A stretch of 64,000 nucleotides of DNA from Pantoea sp. At-9b (GCF_000175935.2 NC_014837.1:372001-436000); one strand, 5' to 3'; positions 46,505-55,930 are shown, counted from the first letter of the stretch. A program made the numbers and translations. Notes: generated by a model from the sequence alone, not told the origin.

Positions 46505-46922
46505 GGGTTTCGTTCGCCACGAGCAGTGGCAGTTTCAGCTCGCCGGTGCGGCGACCGAGCAAAGGGTGCCTGGCCGCACCCTTTGCAATCCCGGGCCTCG
46601 CGCCAGCCTCCCTCGCCGCTACGCGGTGTTTTTTGCGCGATAAATCGCGCCGCTACAACTGCCGACGGACCGGCGGCGATTCGCTCCTGCTCAACGCCGC
46701 CTTTCGCCGCATCCATGCGGCGAGAGAGCGGAATGAGCCATGGATGGCGAATCCGCGCGGTCCGTATGGCCTGAGTGATAAGCGAGGGGACAGCGCTATG
46801 CGCTGCGCGAGGACGCCGCAAGGCGCGGATTGCAAAGGTCCGCGCCCTCGGACCTTTGCCCGTCCGCCTGCACGGCGGTGCTGAAACTCCCTAATGCCTG
46901 GCGGGCGGAACCTTCTCATAGC
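46505..46922. repeat. Large imperfect palindrome (~415 bp, arms ~200 bp)
   Basis: Two arms face each other around 46713/46714, the centre being CGCCGCAT-CC-ATGCGGCG (46705-46722). The outer ~95 bp of each arm (46511-46605 against 46823-46917) align well: both carry AGTTTCAG, then a hairpin (AAAGGGTGC/GCACCCTTT at 46561-46584; GCAAAGGTCCG/CGGACCTTTGC at 46832-46859), then GCAATCC. Closer in, ACGGACCG and ATTCGC match in both. The left arm carries a dispersed repeat copy (46635-46657) without counterpart. It fills the gap between convergent genes. Long frames through it are by-products of high GC content. Confidence 0.8.
46635..46657. repeat. Dispersed palindromic repeat, copy 3
   Basis: GCGCGATAAATCGCGCCGCTACA, the reverse orientation of the GTAGCGGCGCGATTTATCGCGC unit, preceded by TTTTTT. 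It lies inside the left arm of the large palindrome. Confidence 0.8.
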
Positions 46923-46947
46923 CAGCGGGCGGAACTTTCTCAGAGCT
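46901..46947. repeat. 24-bp direct repeat at the edge of the large palindrome
   Basis: GCGGGCGGAACCTTCTCATA (from 46901) and GCGGGCGGAACTTTCTCAGA (from 46925) are tandem copies with a 24-bp period, at the outer edge of the right arm, just before the 3' end of the MFS gene. Confidence 0.6.
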
Positions 46948-46963
46948 AAACCGCTGCCAGCGA

Positions 46964-48373
46964 TTAAATATTCTCCAAATCAATCCCACGCGTCTTCGGA
47001 CCGTAAATCCCCACCGACAGCATCACCATCAACATACTCAGCACGATAAAGGCAATCACCCCTTCGCTACCGGCGTATTGCAAAATCAGGCCAATCAGAA
47101 TGCTACTGAACGCCGTTGACAGACGGCTGAAGGAGTAGCAAAAACCCACCGCACGCGCACGAATGTGCGTCGGGAAAATCTCGGTCTGATAGGCGTGGTA
47201 GCTGAAGGTCAACCAGGCGTTGCTGTAAGTGATCAGAAAGCCACAAATAATCATCAGCACCGGGTTGGTCATAAAGGCAAACAGCGTGCCGAACACCACC
47301 GTCATCAGCGACGACAGAACGATTTGCCACTTGTTCTCGATCTTATCGGCGTAGCGGCTGCAAATCAGCGACCCGAGCGGATAAGCCAGGGTGATGAAAA
47401 ACGCATACAGCAGGCTGTGCGTCACCGTGGCCCCTTTACCAGACAGCAGCGCTGGCAGCCAGTTGCCAAAACCAAAGAAACCAATCGCCTGGAAGAAATT
47501 CATCACCACCAGCATCAGGGTACGCTGGCGATATGCCGGTGCCCAAATCTCACTGAAACGACCTTTCTTCGGCAGCTGTGCTGCGGCATCGCTGGCGGAA
47601 AAATCTTCGCCCGGCGCAATGCCGCAGCGTTGTTCCATCGCGCTCAGCACGCGATGCGCTTCCTGATGCCGTCCCTGCTGCGCCAGCCAGCGCGCCGATT
47701 CCGGCAAGTTTTTACGAATAAACCAGATCACCAGCGAGCAGAGCGCGCCAGCAATCACCACCCAGCGCCAGCCTTCCAGGCCGAGAATGGTTTGCGGCAC
47801 CAGCCACCACGACATCAACGCCACGGCTGGAACCGAAAGAAACTGGATAAAAAACGAAAAGGCAAAGGCGCGGCTTCGCAGATGGCTGGGCACCCATTCG
47901 GAGAGGTAGGTATCAATAGTCACCAGTTCAATGCCGAGGCCAATCCCCACCAGAAAGCGGCACAGAATAATCATCTCGGCGCTCTGCTGGAATGCCATCA
48001 GCAGCGAAAACGCGCCGTACCACGCCAATGCACACATAAAGGTCAGGCGGCGGCCAAAGCGGTCAGCGTAGGGCGCGAGCAGGCTGGCACCGACAAACAG
48101 GCCAAGGAAGGTGGCCGAGGCAAAGGCGGCCTGATCGGCAATACCGAATACGCCAGCACTGCCGGTGTGGAACACGCCCGCCGCCAGTAGTCCGGAGCTG
48201 ATGTAGCCGGTTTCAAACAGATCGTAGAGTTCAAAGAACCCCCCGAGCGCCAGCAGCGTAATAAAGCGCCACAGGCCAGCGGAAGAGGGGAGCGCATCAA
48301 TGCGTCCGGCTAAGGTGCGGCGATCCGCAGCGATTAAATCGCCAGCCATCCCTGTCGTGCAGGCTGTTGTCAT
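46964..48373 (-). CDS. MFS transporter (sugar/metabolite:proton symporter type)
   Basis: A 469-residue, 12-helix transporter of the sugar-porter/aromatic-acid branch. Visible: LLALGGFFELYDLFETGYIS (about 39-58; acidic residues in helix 1), the motif-A loop YADRFGRRLTF (about 100-110), RFLVGIGLGIELVTIDTYLSEWVP (about 137-160) and the central loop LPESARWLAQQGRHQEAHRVL (about 228-248). It lies 199 bp downstream of abgT on the same strand but is not part of the E. coli abg locus. It may import a related aromatic or organic acid; the substrate is unknown. ATG 48373 is assumed; its ribosome-binding site is weak. Confidence 0.8.
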   Translation of the reverse strand: MTTACTTGMAGDLIAADRRTLAGRIDALPSSAGLWRFITLLALGGFFELYDLFETGYISSGLLAAGVFHTGSAGVFGIADQAAFASATFLGLFVGASLLAPYADRFGRRLTFMCALAWYGAFSLLMAFQQSAEMIILCRFLVGIGLGIELVTIDTYLSEWVPSHLRSRAFAFSFFIQFLSVPAVALMSWWLVPQTILGLEGWRWVVIAGALCSLVIWFIRKNLPESARWLAQQGRHQEAHRVLSAMEQRCGIAPGEDFSASDAAAQLPKKGRFSEIWAPAYRQRTLMLVVMNFFQAIGFFGFGNWLPALLSGKGATVTHSLLYAFFITLAYPLGSLICSRYADKIENKWQIVLSSLMTVVFGTLFAFMTNPVLMIICGFLITYSNAWLTFSYHAYQTEIFPTHIRARAVGFCYSFSRLSTAFSSILIGLILQYAGSEGVIAFIVLSMLMVMLSVGIYGPKTRGIDLENI

Positions 48374-48550
48374 TTTTGTGTGAACCTCGGTATGACGGTG
48401 TTGACAAAACTCGCGAACGGCGGAGATTGGTTTTAAAAATAATTAACCGTTAGCAAGCGAAGGAATAGCAGAATAATCAATTACGCACAGGTTGCCGAGA
48501 GGTGAGGCGGTGAGATTTTAGCAACGCACGTTGCAATTCGCGTAAGTGTG

Positions 48551-48568
48551 ATCGCCGTCCCTGGCGAT
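48551..48568. terminator. Hairpin between abgT and the MFS gene
   Basis: ATCGCC (48551-48556), GTCCCT, GGCGAT (48563-48568) directly follow the abgT stop codon. A second small palindrome, GCAACG-CA-CGTTGC, lies at 48521-48534. Neither has a T-run, so separation of the MFS gene from the abg transcript is uncertain. Confidence 0.4.
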
Positions 48569-48572
48569 GCGC

Positions 48573-50093
48573 TTAATGCAGGCTGGGATAGACTCCCGGA
48601 CCGATCGGTAAACCGAGTGCGTACCAGACCACCAGTAACACAATCCAGGTGGCGAAGAACACCAACGGATAGGGGAAGATCAGCACATAATAGGTGCCAA
48701 GTTGTGCATCTTTCTGATAGCGCTGGAGGAAACCGAGGAACAGGGGCAGGAACGGTGACATCGGGGCCAGCGGCAGCACCGCCGAGTCAGCAATACGGAA
48801 AATCATCTGGGCAAAAGCCGGGTGGAAGCCGAGTAGCATAAACATCGGCACAAACACCGGGGCGAGAATCGACCAGATGGCGGAACCGCTGGCGATAAAC
48901 ATACACAGAAACGCCGACAGGAACATCAGGCCGAGAAAGGCCGGTGCGCCGCTGATGCCCGCGCTCTCCAGCATATCCGTCAGGCCAATCGCCATAAACT
49001 TGCCCATGTTGCTCCAGTTGAAGAAGGCGACGAACTGCGACAGCGGGAACACCATCACAATAAAGCCCGCCATACTCTTCATCGGATCAACCAGCAGCTG
49101 CGGAATATCATCCGGGCGGCGGATCTGTTTGGTCACCGCACCATAGGCAATCGCCACCACGAAGAAGAACAGGATGATGATCGGCACAATGCCCTGAATA
49201 AACGGCGACGGGATAATGCCGCCCGTTTTCGGGTTACGCAGCGGCGCGTGTTCCGGCACCACCAGTAGCGCCATCAGGGCGATAAACACCAGCGCGGCGA
49301 TGCCTGCGGCTCTCAGGCCACGATTTTCCAGCGCGGTCAGTGGCGGCAGACGGTCCTGATGGCCGCCATTCCATGCGGGCAGGCGCGGTTCGATAAACTT
49401 GTCGGTCAGCACTGCCCCGGCAATGGTCAGCACCACCACCGATGAGGCCATAAAGAACCAGTTATCGATCACGCTAACATGCACCGTATCGCTCACCGCT
49501 TTGGCTGCCTCGGTGCTGATACCTGAGAGCAGCACATCAGTGGTGACAATCAGCAGGTTTGCGGTAAAGCCGGACGCCACACCGGCAATCGCCGCCAGCA
49601 GGCCCGCTACCGGATGACGACCCACGGCGAGGAAGATCAGCGCCCCGAGCGGCGGCATCACCACCAGCGCAGCATCGGAAGAGATATGGCTGAAGAAGGC
49701 GATAAACAACACCATATAGCTGGCATAGCGACGGCTGACGCGTGACGCCATCTTCACCATCAGCGATTGCAGCAGGCCGACCTTTTCCGCCAGACCGGCA
49801 CCAATCACCAGCGCCAGAATTGATCCCAGCGGGGTAAAGCTACTGAAGTTCTTGATGATATTGGGCAGAATCCACTGCAATCCGGCCACGCTCAGCAAGT
49901 TGTTAACCCGCACCAACTCACCGTTGGTCGGATTTTTCACCGCCAGATCGAAACCACTGATGATGGCGGTCGCCACCATCAGCACCACAATCAAATAGAC
50001 AAAAAGTAAAAAGGGGTTCGGTACTTTGTTACCGACCCGCTCAATCCAGCTAAACAGCTTCCCTGGGCTGCGATTCTCCGTGGTGGCTTCCAT
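48573..50093 (-). CDS. abgT: AbgT, p-aminobenzoyl-glutamate transporter
   Basis: A 506-residue membrane protein of the AbgT family, very close to the E. coli protein: KVPNPFLLFVYLIVVLMV (about 22-39), SFTPLGSILALVIGAGLAEKVGLL (about 85-108), FFSHISSDAALVVMPPLGALIFLAVGRHPVAGLL (about 133-166) and GSAIWSILAPVFVPMFMLLGFHPAFAQ (about 413-439). It imports the folate breakdown product p-aminobenzoyl-glutamate; relatives also act as sulfonamide exporters. ATG 50093 has GAGGA seven bases upstream; ATG 50099 is too close to that site. Last gene of abgA-abgB-abgT. Confidence 0.96.
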   Translation of the reverse strand: MEATTENRSPGKLFSWIERVGNKVPNPFLLFVYLIVVLMVATAIISGFDLAVKNPTNGELVRVNNLLSVAGLQWILPNIIKNFSSFTPLGSILALVIGAGLAEKVGLLQSLMVKMASRVSRRYASYMVLFIAFFSHISSDAALVVMPPLGALIFLAVGRHPVAGLLAAIAGVASGFTANLLIVTTDVLLSGISTEAAKAVSDTVHVSVIDNWFFMASSVVVLTIAGAVLTDKFIEPRLPAWNGGHQDRLPPLTALENRGLRAAGIAALVFIALMALLVVPEHAPLRNPKTGGIIPSPFIQGIVPIIILFFFVVAIAYGAVTKQIRRPDDIPQLLVDPMKSMAGFIVMVFPLSQFVAFFNWSNMGKFMAIGLTDMLESAGISGAPAFLGLMFLSAFLCMFIASGSAIWSILAPVFVPMFMLLGFHPAFAQMIFRIADSAVLPLAPMSPFLPLFLGFLQRYQKDAQLGTYYVLIFPYPLVFFATWIVLLVVWYALGLPIGPGVYPSLH

Positions 50094-50156
50094 CGGCATT
50101 TCCTCGTCTCGTTATGTTGTATTTGCGTCAAACTATTATTTTTTTAGGTACTGCGT

Positions 50157-50178
50157 CCCGCGCCTGCATGGGCGCGGG
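50157..50178. promoter_or_regulatory. Stable hairpin between abgB and abgT
   Basis: CCCGCGCC (50157-50164), TGCATG, GGCGCGGG (50171-50178) in the 92-bp gap. No T-run follows on the coding (minus) side, so it is more likely an mRNA processing or stabilising element than a terminator. Confidence 0.6.
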
Positions 50179-50185
50179 TTTATTA

Positions 50186-51631
50186 TCAGGATGCCAGCTT
50201 CGACGGTGTTACACCGGGCGGAATCGGGCATTGATAGGGCTGTTCACTGCGCACGCGGATAAACTCGTCACGGCAGCGTGCCAGAGCGGCATCATCGCTC
50301 AGTAAAGTCAGTGCCGTAGCGGCCAGTACTTTTGCCGCCAGGCACATGCCTTTATGAGCGATCGCGGTGCGGCCCTGCGCTACCAGTTGCCAGGTATGCA
50401 GCGGTGTACCGAAGGCAAAGCAGGGGGTGAAGCACTGCGCGGTGGGCGTGACCCAACTCACATCACCGACGTCGGTGGAGCCATACAGCAGCTCGCGTGT
50501 TACCGCATAGGGTGCGACCTCATCCATCAGCACTTTGTCACCCAGCGCCTCGCTCCAGGCAATCCCGGCTTCACCGCCGGTGCGTGCCGCGTTGAGCCGC
50601 GCATTGCGCAGATCGTCTTTGGTTAAGGTGGCACGAATTTGCGCAGCAAAAGCGCGCTCTTCGTCGTTGTAATCCGGCAGGCCAAACTGATGCAGGTAGC
50701 CCTCCATCACCGCTTCCAGCGCGCGGTTGGGGACGTAGTTGGAGCAGGCTTTATCGAAGCGCACCGTCATTTGTGTGTCGGTCATCAGCGCAGCGCCTTT
50801 GGCGATATTGATCACCCGCTGATAAATATCCTGCGCCTGGTCGAGCTGTGGCGCGCGAATCAGGTACAACACTTCGGCGTCGGCTTGCACCACGTTGGGT
50901 GATACACCGCCGGTGTTGGTGACGGCATAATGCACGCGCGCTTCCTGCACGATATGTTCACGCAGAAAGTTCGCACCGGTGTTCATCAGCGTCACCGCGT
51001 CGAGGGCGCTGCGTCCCAGATGCGGCGAGTTGGCCGCGTGTGCCGCCACCCCTTTGAAGTGAAATGCGGCCTGAATATTGGCAAGGGTGCTGAGGTTAAA
51101 CATGCCGCTGAAACCTTCCGGGTGCCAGGTCACCGCGGCATCAACATCGTCAAACAACCCTTCGCGAACCATATAGGTTTTGCCGGAACCGCCTTCTTCA
51201 CCGGGACAACCGTAAAAACGCAGCGTGCCACGCAGGCCGTGTTCGGCCCAAAAGGCTTTGATGGCGAAGGCGGCAGCCATCCCCGCCGTACCCAGCAGGT
51301 TGTGACCGCAACCGTGGCCGTTACCGTTTTCCACCAACGGCTGCGGCTCAGGGCAGGCCGCTTTCTGGCTCAGCCCTGCCAGCGCATCGAACTCGCCCAG
51401 AATGGCGATCACCGGCTTACCGCTGCCGATGTTGGCGATAAAGGCCGTTTCGATGCCGCCTACGCCGCGCGCTACGCTGAAGCCTTCCTGTTCCAGCGCA
51501 TCGGCCAGTAACGCTGAGGATTGCGTCTCTTCGAAGCGGGTTTCTGGCACATCCCAGATAGCGTCGCTGATGGCACTGAAACGTGCCTGATGCTGGTTAA
51601 TGTAGTGGTCGATAAAGTCGTGGTGGCTCAT
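50186..51631 (-). CDS. abgB: AbgB, p-aminobenzoyl-glutamate hydrolase subunit B
   Basis: A 481-residue M20 family amidohydrolase (same length as E. coli AbgB). Metal-site marks: [22 protein letters not shown] (about 100-121; GHGCGHN), [18 protein letters not shown] (about 145-162) and [11 protein letters not shown] (about 170). With AbgA it forms a heterodimer that splits p-aminobenzoyl-glutamate into p-aminobenzoate and glutamate, salvaging folate fragments. It overlaps abgA by four bases (ATGA), ensuring balanced synthesis. Confidence 0.95.
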   Translation of the reverse strand: MSHHDFIDHYINQHQARFSAISDAIWDVPETRFEETQSSALLADALEQEGFSVARGVGGIETAFIANIGSGKPVIAILGEFDALAGLSQKAACPEPQPLVENGNGHGCGHNLLGTAGMAAAFAIKAFWAEHGLRGTLRFYGCPGEEGGSGKTYMVREGLFDDVDAAVTWHPEGFSGMFNLSTLANIQAAFHFKGVAAHAANSPHLGRSALDAVTLMNTGANFLREHIVQEARVHYAVTNTGGVSPNVVQADAEVLYLIRAPQLDQAQDIYQRVINIAKGAALMTDTQMTVRFDKACSNYVPNRALEAVMEGYLHQFGLPDYNDEERAFAAQIRATLTKDDLRNARLNAARTGGEAGIAWSEALGDKVLMDEVAPYAVTRELLYGSTDVGDVSWVTPTAQCFTPCFAFGTPLHTWQLVAQGRTAIAHKGMCLAAKVLAATALTLLSDDAALARCRDEFIRVRSEQPYQCPIPPGVTPSKLAS

Positions 51632-52941
51632 GACTGGACTCCGAATTGCGCCTGATGCAGCGCCAGGGTGGCGAGGGTTTGCACCGCCACCGCCATGATG
51701 CCTTCATCGAAATCGAACTTCGCGTTGTGGTGGCCTGCTGCCAGCTCGCAACCGAAAATCACGTAGGATGCCTGACCGCCGCGCTGCTGTACGCGCTCCA
51801 GCATATAAGTGGCATCTTCGGAACCGGCCGCCTGTTTTTTGGTGTCGATCACTGAGTTGAACAGCCCCAGCGCTTCCGCCTGCTGGTGGATAAATGCCAC
51901 CCACGGCTGACTTGGCGTGCAGCTACGTGCGCCACCCATCAGTTTGACCTCGGATTCAACACCGTACATCGCGGCCGCACCGGCAATCACGCGCAGCGCC
52001 TGCTGATAGATATCGTCGTTCACCTGGTTGCTGACGCCGCGTGTCTCCACCTTCATCAGTGCAGTATCTGCCACCACGTTGCGGCCAGTCCCGGCCTGCA
52101 ACACGCCGACGTTAACGCGTGCCACGCCGCCGCTATGTTGCGGCAGATTATGCAGCGCCAGCGTGGCCTGAGCCGCAGCCAGCAAGGCGTTGCGTCCCTC
52201 TTCCGGGCGGCCACCGGCATGGGCACCGACCCCGGTGAATTGCACGTCGAGTTTGGTGGTGGCGAGGAAGCTGTCACTGCCGCAAACGATTTCGCCAGCA
52301 GGCACACCGGTGCCGAGATGGATGGCGGTAAACAGATCCACATCATCCACCACGCCCGCAGCAACCATGGCTTTTGCACCGCGCACCCCTTCTTCAGCGG
52401 GCTGGAAAATCAGTTTGATGGTGCCGCTTAACTGGTCTTTCATCGCCATCAGCACATGCGCGAGGCCGAGACCGATAGTGGTGTGGCCGTCATGACCGCA
52501 GGCATGCATCATGCCTGCATTACAGGAGGCAAAGCCTTCACGTTGCGGCAGGTGATCGGCGGCGGTGCTTTCATTGAGGTCGAGCGCATCCATATCGACA
52601 CGAAAGCCCATCACCGGACCTGGACGACCGGTTGCCAGGGTGGCAACAATGCCACAGAAGCCGCCCGAGAAGTGGCTGAGCCACTGTGGCAACGCCCCTT
52701 GCTCCAGCGCGCGGGCTTCCTGTGCCGCCAGTACCGCGGGTGCCGGTAGCCCCATGCGTGCATCGGCATCCACCACGTCACGGCCCAGCTGCAACTGATA
52801 ACCCAGACGGTGCAACTCCTCGGCAACCAGGGTGGCGGTGCGAAATTCCAGCCAGCCCGACTCGGCAAACTGATGCAGGTCGCGTCGCCAGCTTTGCATT
52901 TGCGGCACCAGCGCACTGACGCGGTCGGAAAGGGTTTTCAT
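51628..52941 (-). CDS. abgA: AbgA, p-aminobenzoyl-glutamate hydrolase subunit A
   Basis: A 437-residue M20 peptidase-like protein (E. coli 436). Signatures: [27 protein letters not shown] (about 17-43), [36 protein letters not shown] (about 147-170), [16 protein letters not shown] (about 184-199) and [15 protein letters not shown] near the end, which together supply the dinuclear metal ligands. ATG 52941 has AAGGA seven bases upstream; ATGs at 52947 and 52956 are worse placed. First gene of abgABT, divergent from abgR. Confidence 0.96.
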   Translation of the reverse strand: MKTLSDRVSALVPQMQSWRRDLHQFAESGWLEFRTATLVAEELHRLGYQLQLGRDVVDADARMGLPAPAVLAAQEARALEQGALPQWLSHFSGGFCGIVATLATGRPGPVMGFRVDMDALDLNESTAADHLPQREGFASCNAGMMHACGHDGHTTIGLGLAHVLMAMKDQLSGTIKLIFQPAEEGVRGAKAMVAAGVVDDVDLFTAIHLGTGVPAGEIVCGSDSFLATTKLDVQFTGVGAHAGGRPEEGRNALLAAAQATLALHNLPQHSGGVARVNVGVLQAGTGRNVVADTALMKVETRGVSNQVNDDIYQQALRVIAGAAAMYGVESEVKLMGGARSCTPSQPWVAFIHQQAEALGLFNSVIDTKKQAAGSEDATYMLERVQQRGGQASYVIFGCELAAGHHNAKFDFDEGIMAVAVQTLATLALHQAQFGVQS

Positions 52942-53007
52942 CGGCATATCCTTCATGTTGGTTTTTTATGCATTATCCCGAATCTACACAATGGTATTGG
53001 CGCGCAT

Positions 53008-53023
53008 AAGATGCGAATATCTT
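53008..53023. promoter_or_regulatory. Candidate AbgR operator
   Basis: AAGAT (53008-53012), GCGAAT, ATCTT (53019-53023) form a dyad midway between divergent abgA and abgR, in size and symmetry like LysR recognition sites. Confidence 0.4.
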
Positions 53024-53057
53024 GTGCCTGATAAACAACGGTTATCACTGAGTTACT

Positions 53058-53960
53058 ATGCCTGCTAACTTAAAATTGCATCAGCTCCGCGCCTTTGTGG
53101 ACGTAGCTCGTCAGGGCAGTATCCGCGCGGCCAGCCGTCTGTCAGGCGTATCACAGCCTGCGCTGACTAAATCGATTCAGGAACTGGAATTGGTACTGGG
53201 GGCGCGTTTATTTGAACGCCGCCATCAGGGCGTTACCCTGACCGATATCGGTGATAACTTTTTTCGCCATGCCAGTCTGGTGCTGGAAGAACTGCGCGTG
53301 GCGCAGGAGGATATCCAGCAACGGCTGGGACTGGCGGGTGGCAGGGTGAATATTGGCGTGGGTGGCAGCATCGCGCGTACCGTGATGCCGCAGGTGATCA
53401 ATCATTTTCACCGCGAATATCCGCTGGTGAAAGTCCGTATTGTTGAAGGTCAGCTGGTGGCGATGGTGCACGAGTTACGTCAGGGAGAGCTGGATTTCAC
53501 CATTAATACTTACGACCAAAGCCATCTCGATCAGGAACTGACCTACGAACGACTGATGGAGCGTGATTATCAGGTGGTGGTGCGCAAGGGGCATCCGATG
53601 GCCCATGCGCGCTCGCTGGCGGAGTTGCAGCACTGCGACTGGACCATGCCAACGCCACAGGGCAGCTATTATCGGCTGCTGCACGATATGTTCGGTGAGC
53701 GCGGGATGGCACCCAAAATCGTCGTCACCTGCGAAACCTTTATGGCCTGCACCAGCCTGGTGGCAAAGACCGATTTCGTCAGCATTATCTCGCGTGATGT
53801 GATTGAAGACCCGACTCATGGCGGCCAGTTGGTGGCGCTGGAGCTGGATGATCCGTTGCCCAAGGCGAATTTTTACCTGATTCAGCGTAAAGACACGGCG
53901 CTGACGCCGATGAGTGCCTATATGGCGCAGCTGTTTCGCCGCTATTGTCAACAAAGGTAA
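53058..53960 (+). CDS. abgR: AbgR, LysR-family regulator of abgABT
   Basis: A 300-residue LysR regulator. DNA-binding part: LHQLRAFVDVARQGSIRAASRLSGVSQPALTKSIQELE (about 7-44). The effector domain starts near 90 (GGRVNIGVGGSIARTVMPQ). Its place, divergent from abgA, matches E. coli abgR, so it probably activates abgABT in response to p-aminobenzoyl-glutamate or a breakdown product. ATG 53058 has only a weak ribosome-binding site (GAG), consistent with a low-abundance regulator. Confidence 0.92.
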   Translation: MPANLKLHQLRAFVDVARQGSIRAASRLSGVSQPALTKSIQELELVLGARLFERRHQGVTLTDIGDNFFRHASLVLEELRVAQEDIQQRLGLAGGRVNIGVGGSIARTVMPQVINHFHREYPLVKVRIVEGQLVAMVHELRQGELDFTINTYDQSHLDQELTYERLMERDYQVVVRKGHPMAHARSLAELQHCDWTMPTPQGSYYRLLHDMFGERGMAPKIVVTCETFMACTSLVAKTDFVSIISRDVIEDPTHGGQLVALELDDPLPKANFYLIQRKDTALTPMSAYMAQLFRRYCQQR

Positions 53961-54038
53961 GAGTGCGGCCTGGCTCGCGTCCTGTTTTGCAGGTAGCCAC
54001 TACACTTGGCATCGGGCGTTCACTGTGGAGAACAGACC

Positions 54039-54464
54039 ATGCAAATTACACCTTATTTGTTTTATGACGGGCGCTGCGAAGAGGCTATTGCATTCTACCT
54101 TGAGGCGGCTGACGGCGAGTTGCTGTTTAAAATGACCTTTGGCGATATGCCGGAAATGGAATCTACCGACGGTTGCCCGTCTGGAATGACCTTTCCGCCG
54201 GAACATATCATGCACGCACATCTGCGCATCGGGCAGGGCGAAATTATGTTGAGTGACGGTAATCGTGAGGCGCATTACAGCGGCTTCGCGGTGAGTCTCT
54301 CCACGCCGGATGAAGCACAGGGTAAACGTTGGTTTGAGGCGTTATCTGCCGGTGGTCAGGTGACGAAAAGCTGGGAGCCGACGTTCTGGGCAAATGGTTT
54401 TGGTATGTTCACCGATAAATTCGGTGTGCCGTGGATGGTGAATGCGTATAAGCCACGGATATGA
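54039..54464 (+). CDS. yjdN: YjdN/PhnB-like VOC-fold protein
   Basis: A 141-residue glyoxalase/bleomycin-resistance fold protein of the PhnB/3-demethylubiquinone-methyltransferase-like group. Typical start MQITPYLFYDGRCEEAIAFY (about 1-20), then MHAHLRIGQGEIMLSDGN (about 67-84) and the closing block WEPTFWANGFGMFTDKFGVPWMVN (about 112-135). The metabolic role is unknown; homologues of E. coli YjdN have the same architecture. ATG 54039 has GGAG eight bases upstream. The 48-bp repeat array begins ten bases after the stop codon. Confidence 0.86.
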   Translation: MQITPYLFYDGRCEEAIAFYLEAADGELLFKMTFGDMPEMESTDGCPSGMTFPPEHIMHAHLRIGQGEIMLSDGNREAHYSGFAVSLSTPDEAQGKRWFEALSAGGQVTKSWEPTFWANGFGMFTDKFGVPWMVNAYKPRI

Positions 54465-54473
54465 CTGCAATTT

Positions 54474-54769
54474 ACCCTCACCCTAACCCTCTCCCGCAAG
54501 CGGGAGAGGGAACAGATCGAGCATGGTGTGCTATCTCTCTCCCGCAAGCGGGAGAGGGAACAGATCGAGCATGGTGTGCTATCTCTCTCCCGCAAGCGGG
54601 AGAGGGAACAGACCGAGTATGGTGTGCTATCTCTCTCCCGCAAGCGGGAGAGGGAACAGATCGAGTATGGTGTGCTATCTCTCTCCCGCAAGCGGGAGAG
54701 AGAGCAGATCGAGCATGTTGCACTACCTCCCTCTCCCGCTTGCGGGAGAGGGCCGGGGTGAGGGTTAGG
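54474..54769. repeat. CTCTCCC palindromic element expanded to a 48-bp tandem array
   Basis: Five direct copies of a 48-bp unit, with the hairpin CTCTCCCGC-AA-GCGGGAGAG starting near 54490, 54538, 54586, 54634 and 54682, each followed by GGAACAGATCGAGCATGGTG or a close variant. A sixth hairpin (54731-54750) is in reverse orientation (loop TT). The ends ACCCTCACCCTAACCC and GGGGTGAGGGTTAGG are inverted, as in 13631-13715. Because 48 is a multiple of three, several frames stay open through the array on both strands; none is a gene. It lies between convergent yjdN and tsx. Confidence 0.92.
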
Positions 54770-55636
54770 TCAGAAGTTGTAACCCACAACCAGGTAGTAA
54801 CCCCAGCCGGTTGATTTCACTTCAAACGGACCGTTGCCAAAGTTCAGCTCCTGGCCATCCGCCCATTGTCCACCGTTGTGGAAATAACGCGCCACGGTAG
54901 AAACGTGCCAGTGGTCGTAGTTCAGCGACAGAATGTGGCTGGACGCGATCGAGTTGCTGGTACGGGACGGACCGGTTTCGTCACGCAGATCGGAACCCCA
55001 GTCAAAGTTGGTGAAGCCGATATAGCTCAGCTTACCGCCCCACAGTTCGGTAATTGGCACAAAGTATTTCACTTTGAAGCGATAACCATCCCAGCTGTTT
55101 TCGTTCGCCGCACCGTAGTTCTGCCACTGGTATTTGGCGTACACGTTCAGTGACAGGCCAACATCAGAATGGGTGTCGATATCGGTGCCCAGACCCATGT
55201 ACCAGGTGTTCTGGCGCTGCGACGCGTTGCGACCCATGTCGTAGATGTAGTTGTTGGCAAAATACCACTCTTTAAACGGACCGAATGCCAGGCTGGTGCC
55301 GGTCAGCTTATCGATGGAGAAACGCGGCTCAATTTCCATGAACAGCGGCGAACCGTGGTCGAAAATGCCGTTAGCGTTGCTGTTGCCCAAACCGAAGAAG
55401 TTGGTCAGATCGGCGTAGCCGTAGAAATCAAACCAGTCCTTTTTGGCAAAGGCTTCGTATTCCAGATACACATCGTTATTAAACTGTGGTCCGAAACGGG
55501 TGTGGTAGCTGCCGACGACGTTGACGCTCTGGTGCCACCAGTCGGAGAGGTATTGCGGGTTGCTGTCTGCTGCTTGCGTTGCGCCGGTCCAGCTGCTGGC
55601 CAGTAAGGCCCCTGCTATCAATGCTTTATATTTCAT
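54770..55636 (-). CDS. tsx: Tsx, nucleoside-specific outer-membrane channel
   Basis: A 288-residue outer-membrane porin. The signal peptide ([20 protein letters not shown]) is cleaved after about residue 22. The mature part opens [23 protein letters not shown], nearly identical to E. coli Tsx, and continues with amphipathic strands ([40 protein letters not shown]) to the terminal Phe (YYLVVGYNF) of a 12-strand barrel. It takes up nucleosides and albicidin and is a phage and colicin K receptor in E. coli. ATG 55636 is chosen by homology; an in-frame ATG five codons earlier is possible. A consensus CRP site lies upstream. Confidence 0.96.
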   Translation of the reverse strand: MKYKALIAGALLASSWTGATQAADSNPQYLSDWWHQSVNVVGSYHTRFGPQFNNDVYLEYEAFAKKDWFDFYGYADLTNFFGLGNSNANGIFDHGSPLFMEIEPRFSIDKLTGTSLAFGPFKEWYFANNYIYDMGRNASQRQNTWYMGLGTDIDTHSDVGLSLNVYAKYQWQNYGAANENSWDGYRFKVKYFVPITELWGGKLSYIGFTNFDWGSDLRDETGPSRTSNSIASSHILSLNYDHWHVSTVARYFHNGGQWADGQELNFGNGPFEVKSTGWGYYLVVGYNF

Positions 55637-55834
55637 TATCGTTAACCACATGCTCGTGATCGCCGCAAAAATGCGCGATCGGTGTCAGTCGATCCCAGGG
55701 GTGGGCGGTGAATTGTTTTAAGCCGGTCTGAGCCGCCGGTTTTTAAAGCTCGCGTAGGGTGCCTGTAACAGTCCGATAGAAAATAGATTTTGATCACGTT
55801 TGTCAAAAAGTGTTGCAATTCCATTCACCAAAAA
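55637..55834. other. tsx leader and promoter region
   Basis: About 200 bp between the tsx start and the CRP site, without a gene. A symmetric TTTTGA-N9-TCAAAA (55788-55808) and a GTTGCAAT (about 55812) resemble CRP and CytR half-sites. In E. coli tsx is controlled by CRP, CytR and DeoR from two promoters; a similar layout seems likely. Confidence 0.45.
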
Positions 55835-55850
55835 TGTGAGTTATGTCACA
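55835..55850. promoter_or_regulatory. Consensus CRP site upstream of tsx
   Basis: TGTGAGTTATGTCACA is a perfect TGTGA-N6-TCACA site, about 200 bp before the tsx start. Confidence 0.85.
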
Positions 55851-55930
55851 TAAATGTCATGAATCGAACGGAACCCCGCAACCGTTTACGTTGTCGCGTT
55901 TGTCGCAGAACGTTCAGAATGGGCAAATAG

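Noticed and set aside
46406..46919. Several overlapping frames of 70-135 codons
   Set aside because: They lie in the GC-rich palindrome and come as mirror pairs on both strands. No ribosome-binding sites or known families.
47165..48190. 341-codon frame antisense to the MFS gene
   Set aside because: Rich in His, Gln and Arg with low hydrophobicity, typical of the antisense of a membrane-protein gene; no start site.
54474..54769. Regular repeats that might suggest a CRISPR array
   Set aside because: The units are contiguous and nearly identical throughout; there are no unique spacers and no cas genes.
54461..54814. Long open frames on both strands with repeated Ser/Arg-rich peptides
   Set aside because: They arise because the 48-bp repeat unit is a multiple of three and has no stop in several frames. 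No start site or family resemblance.
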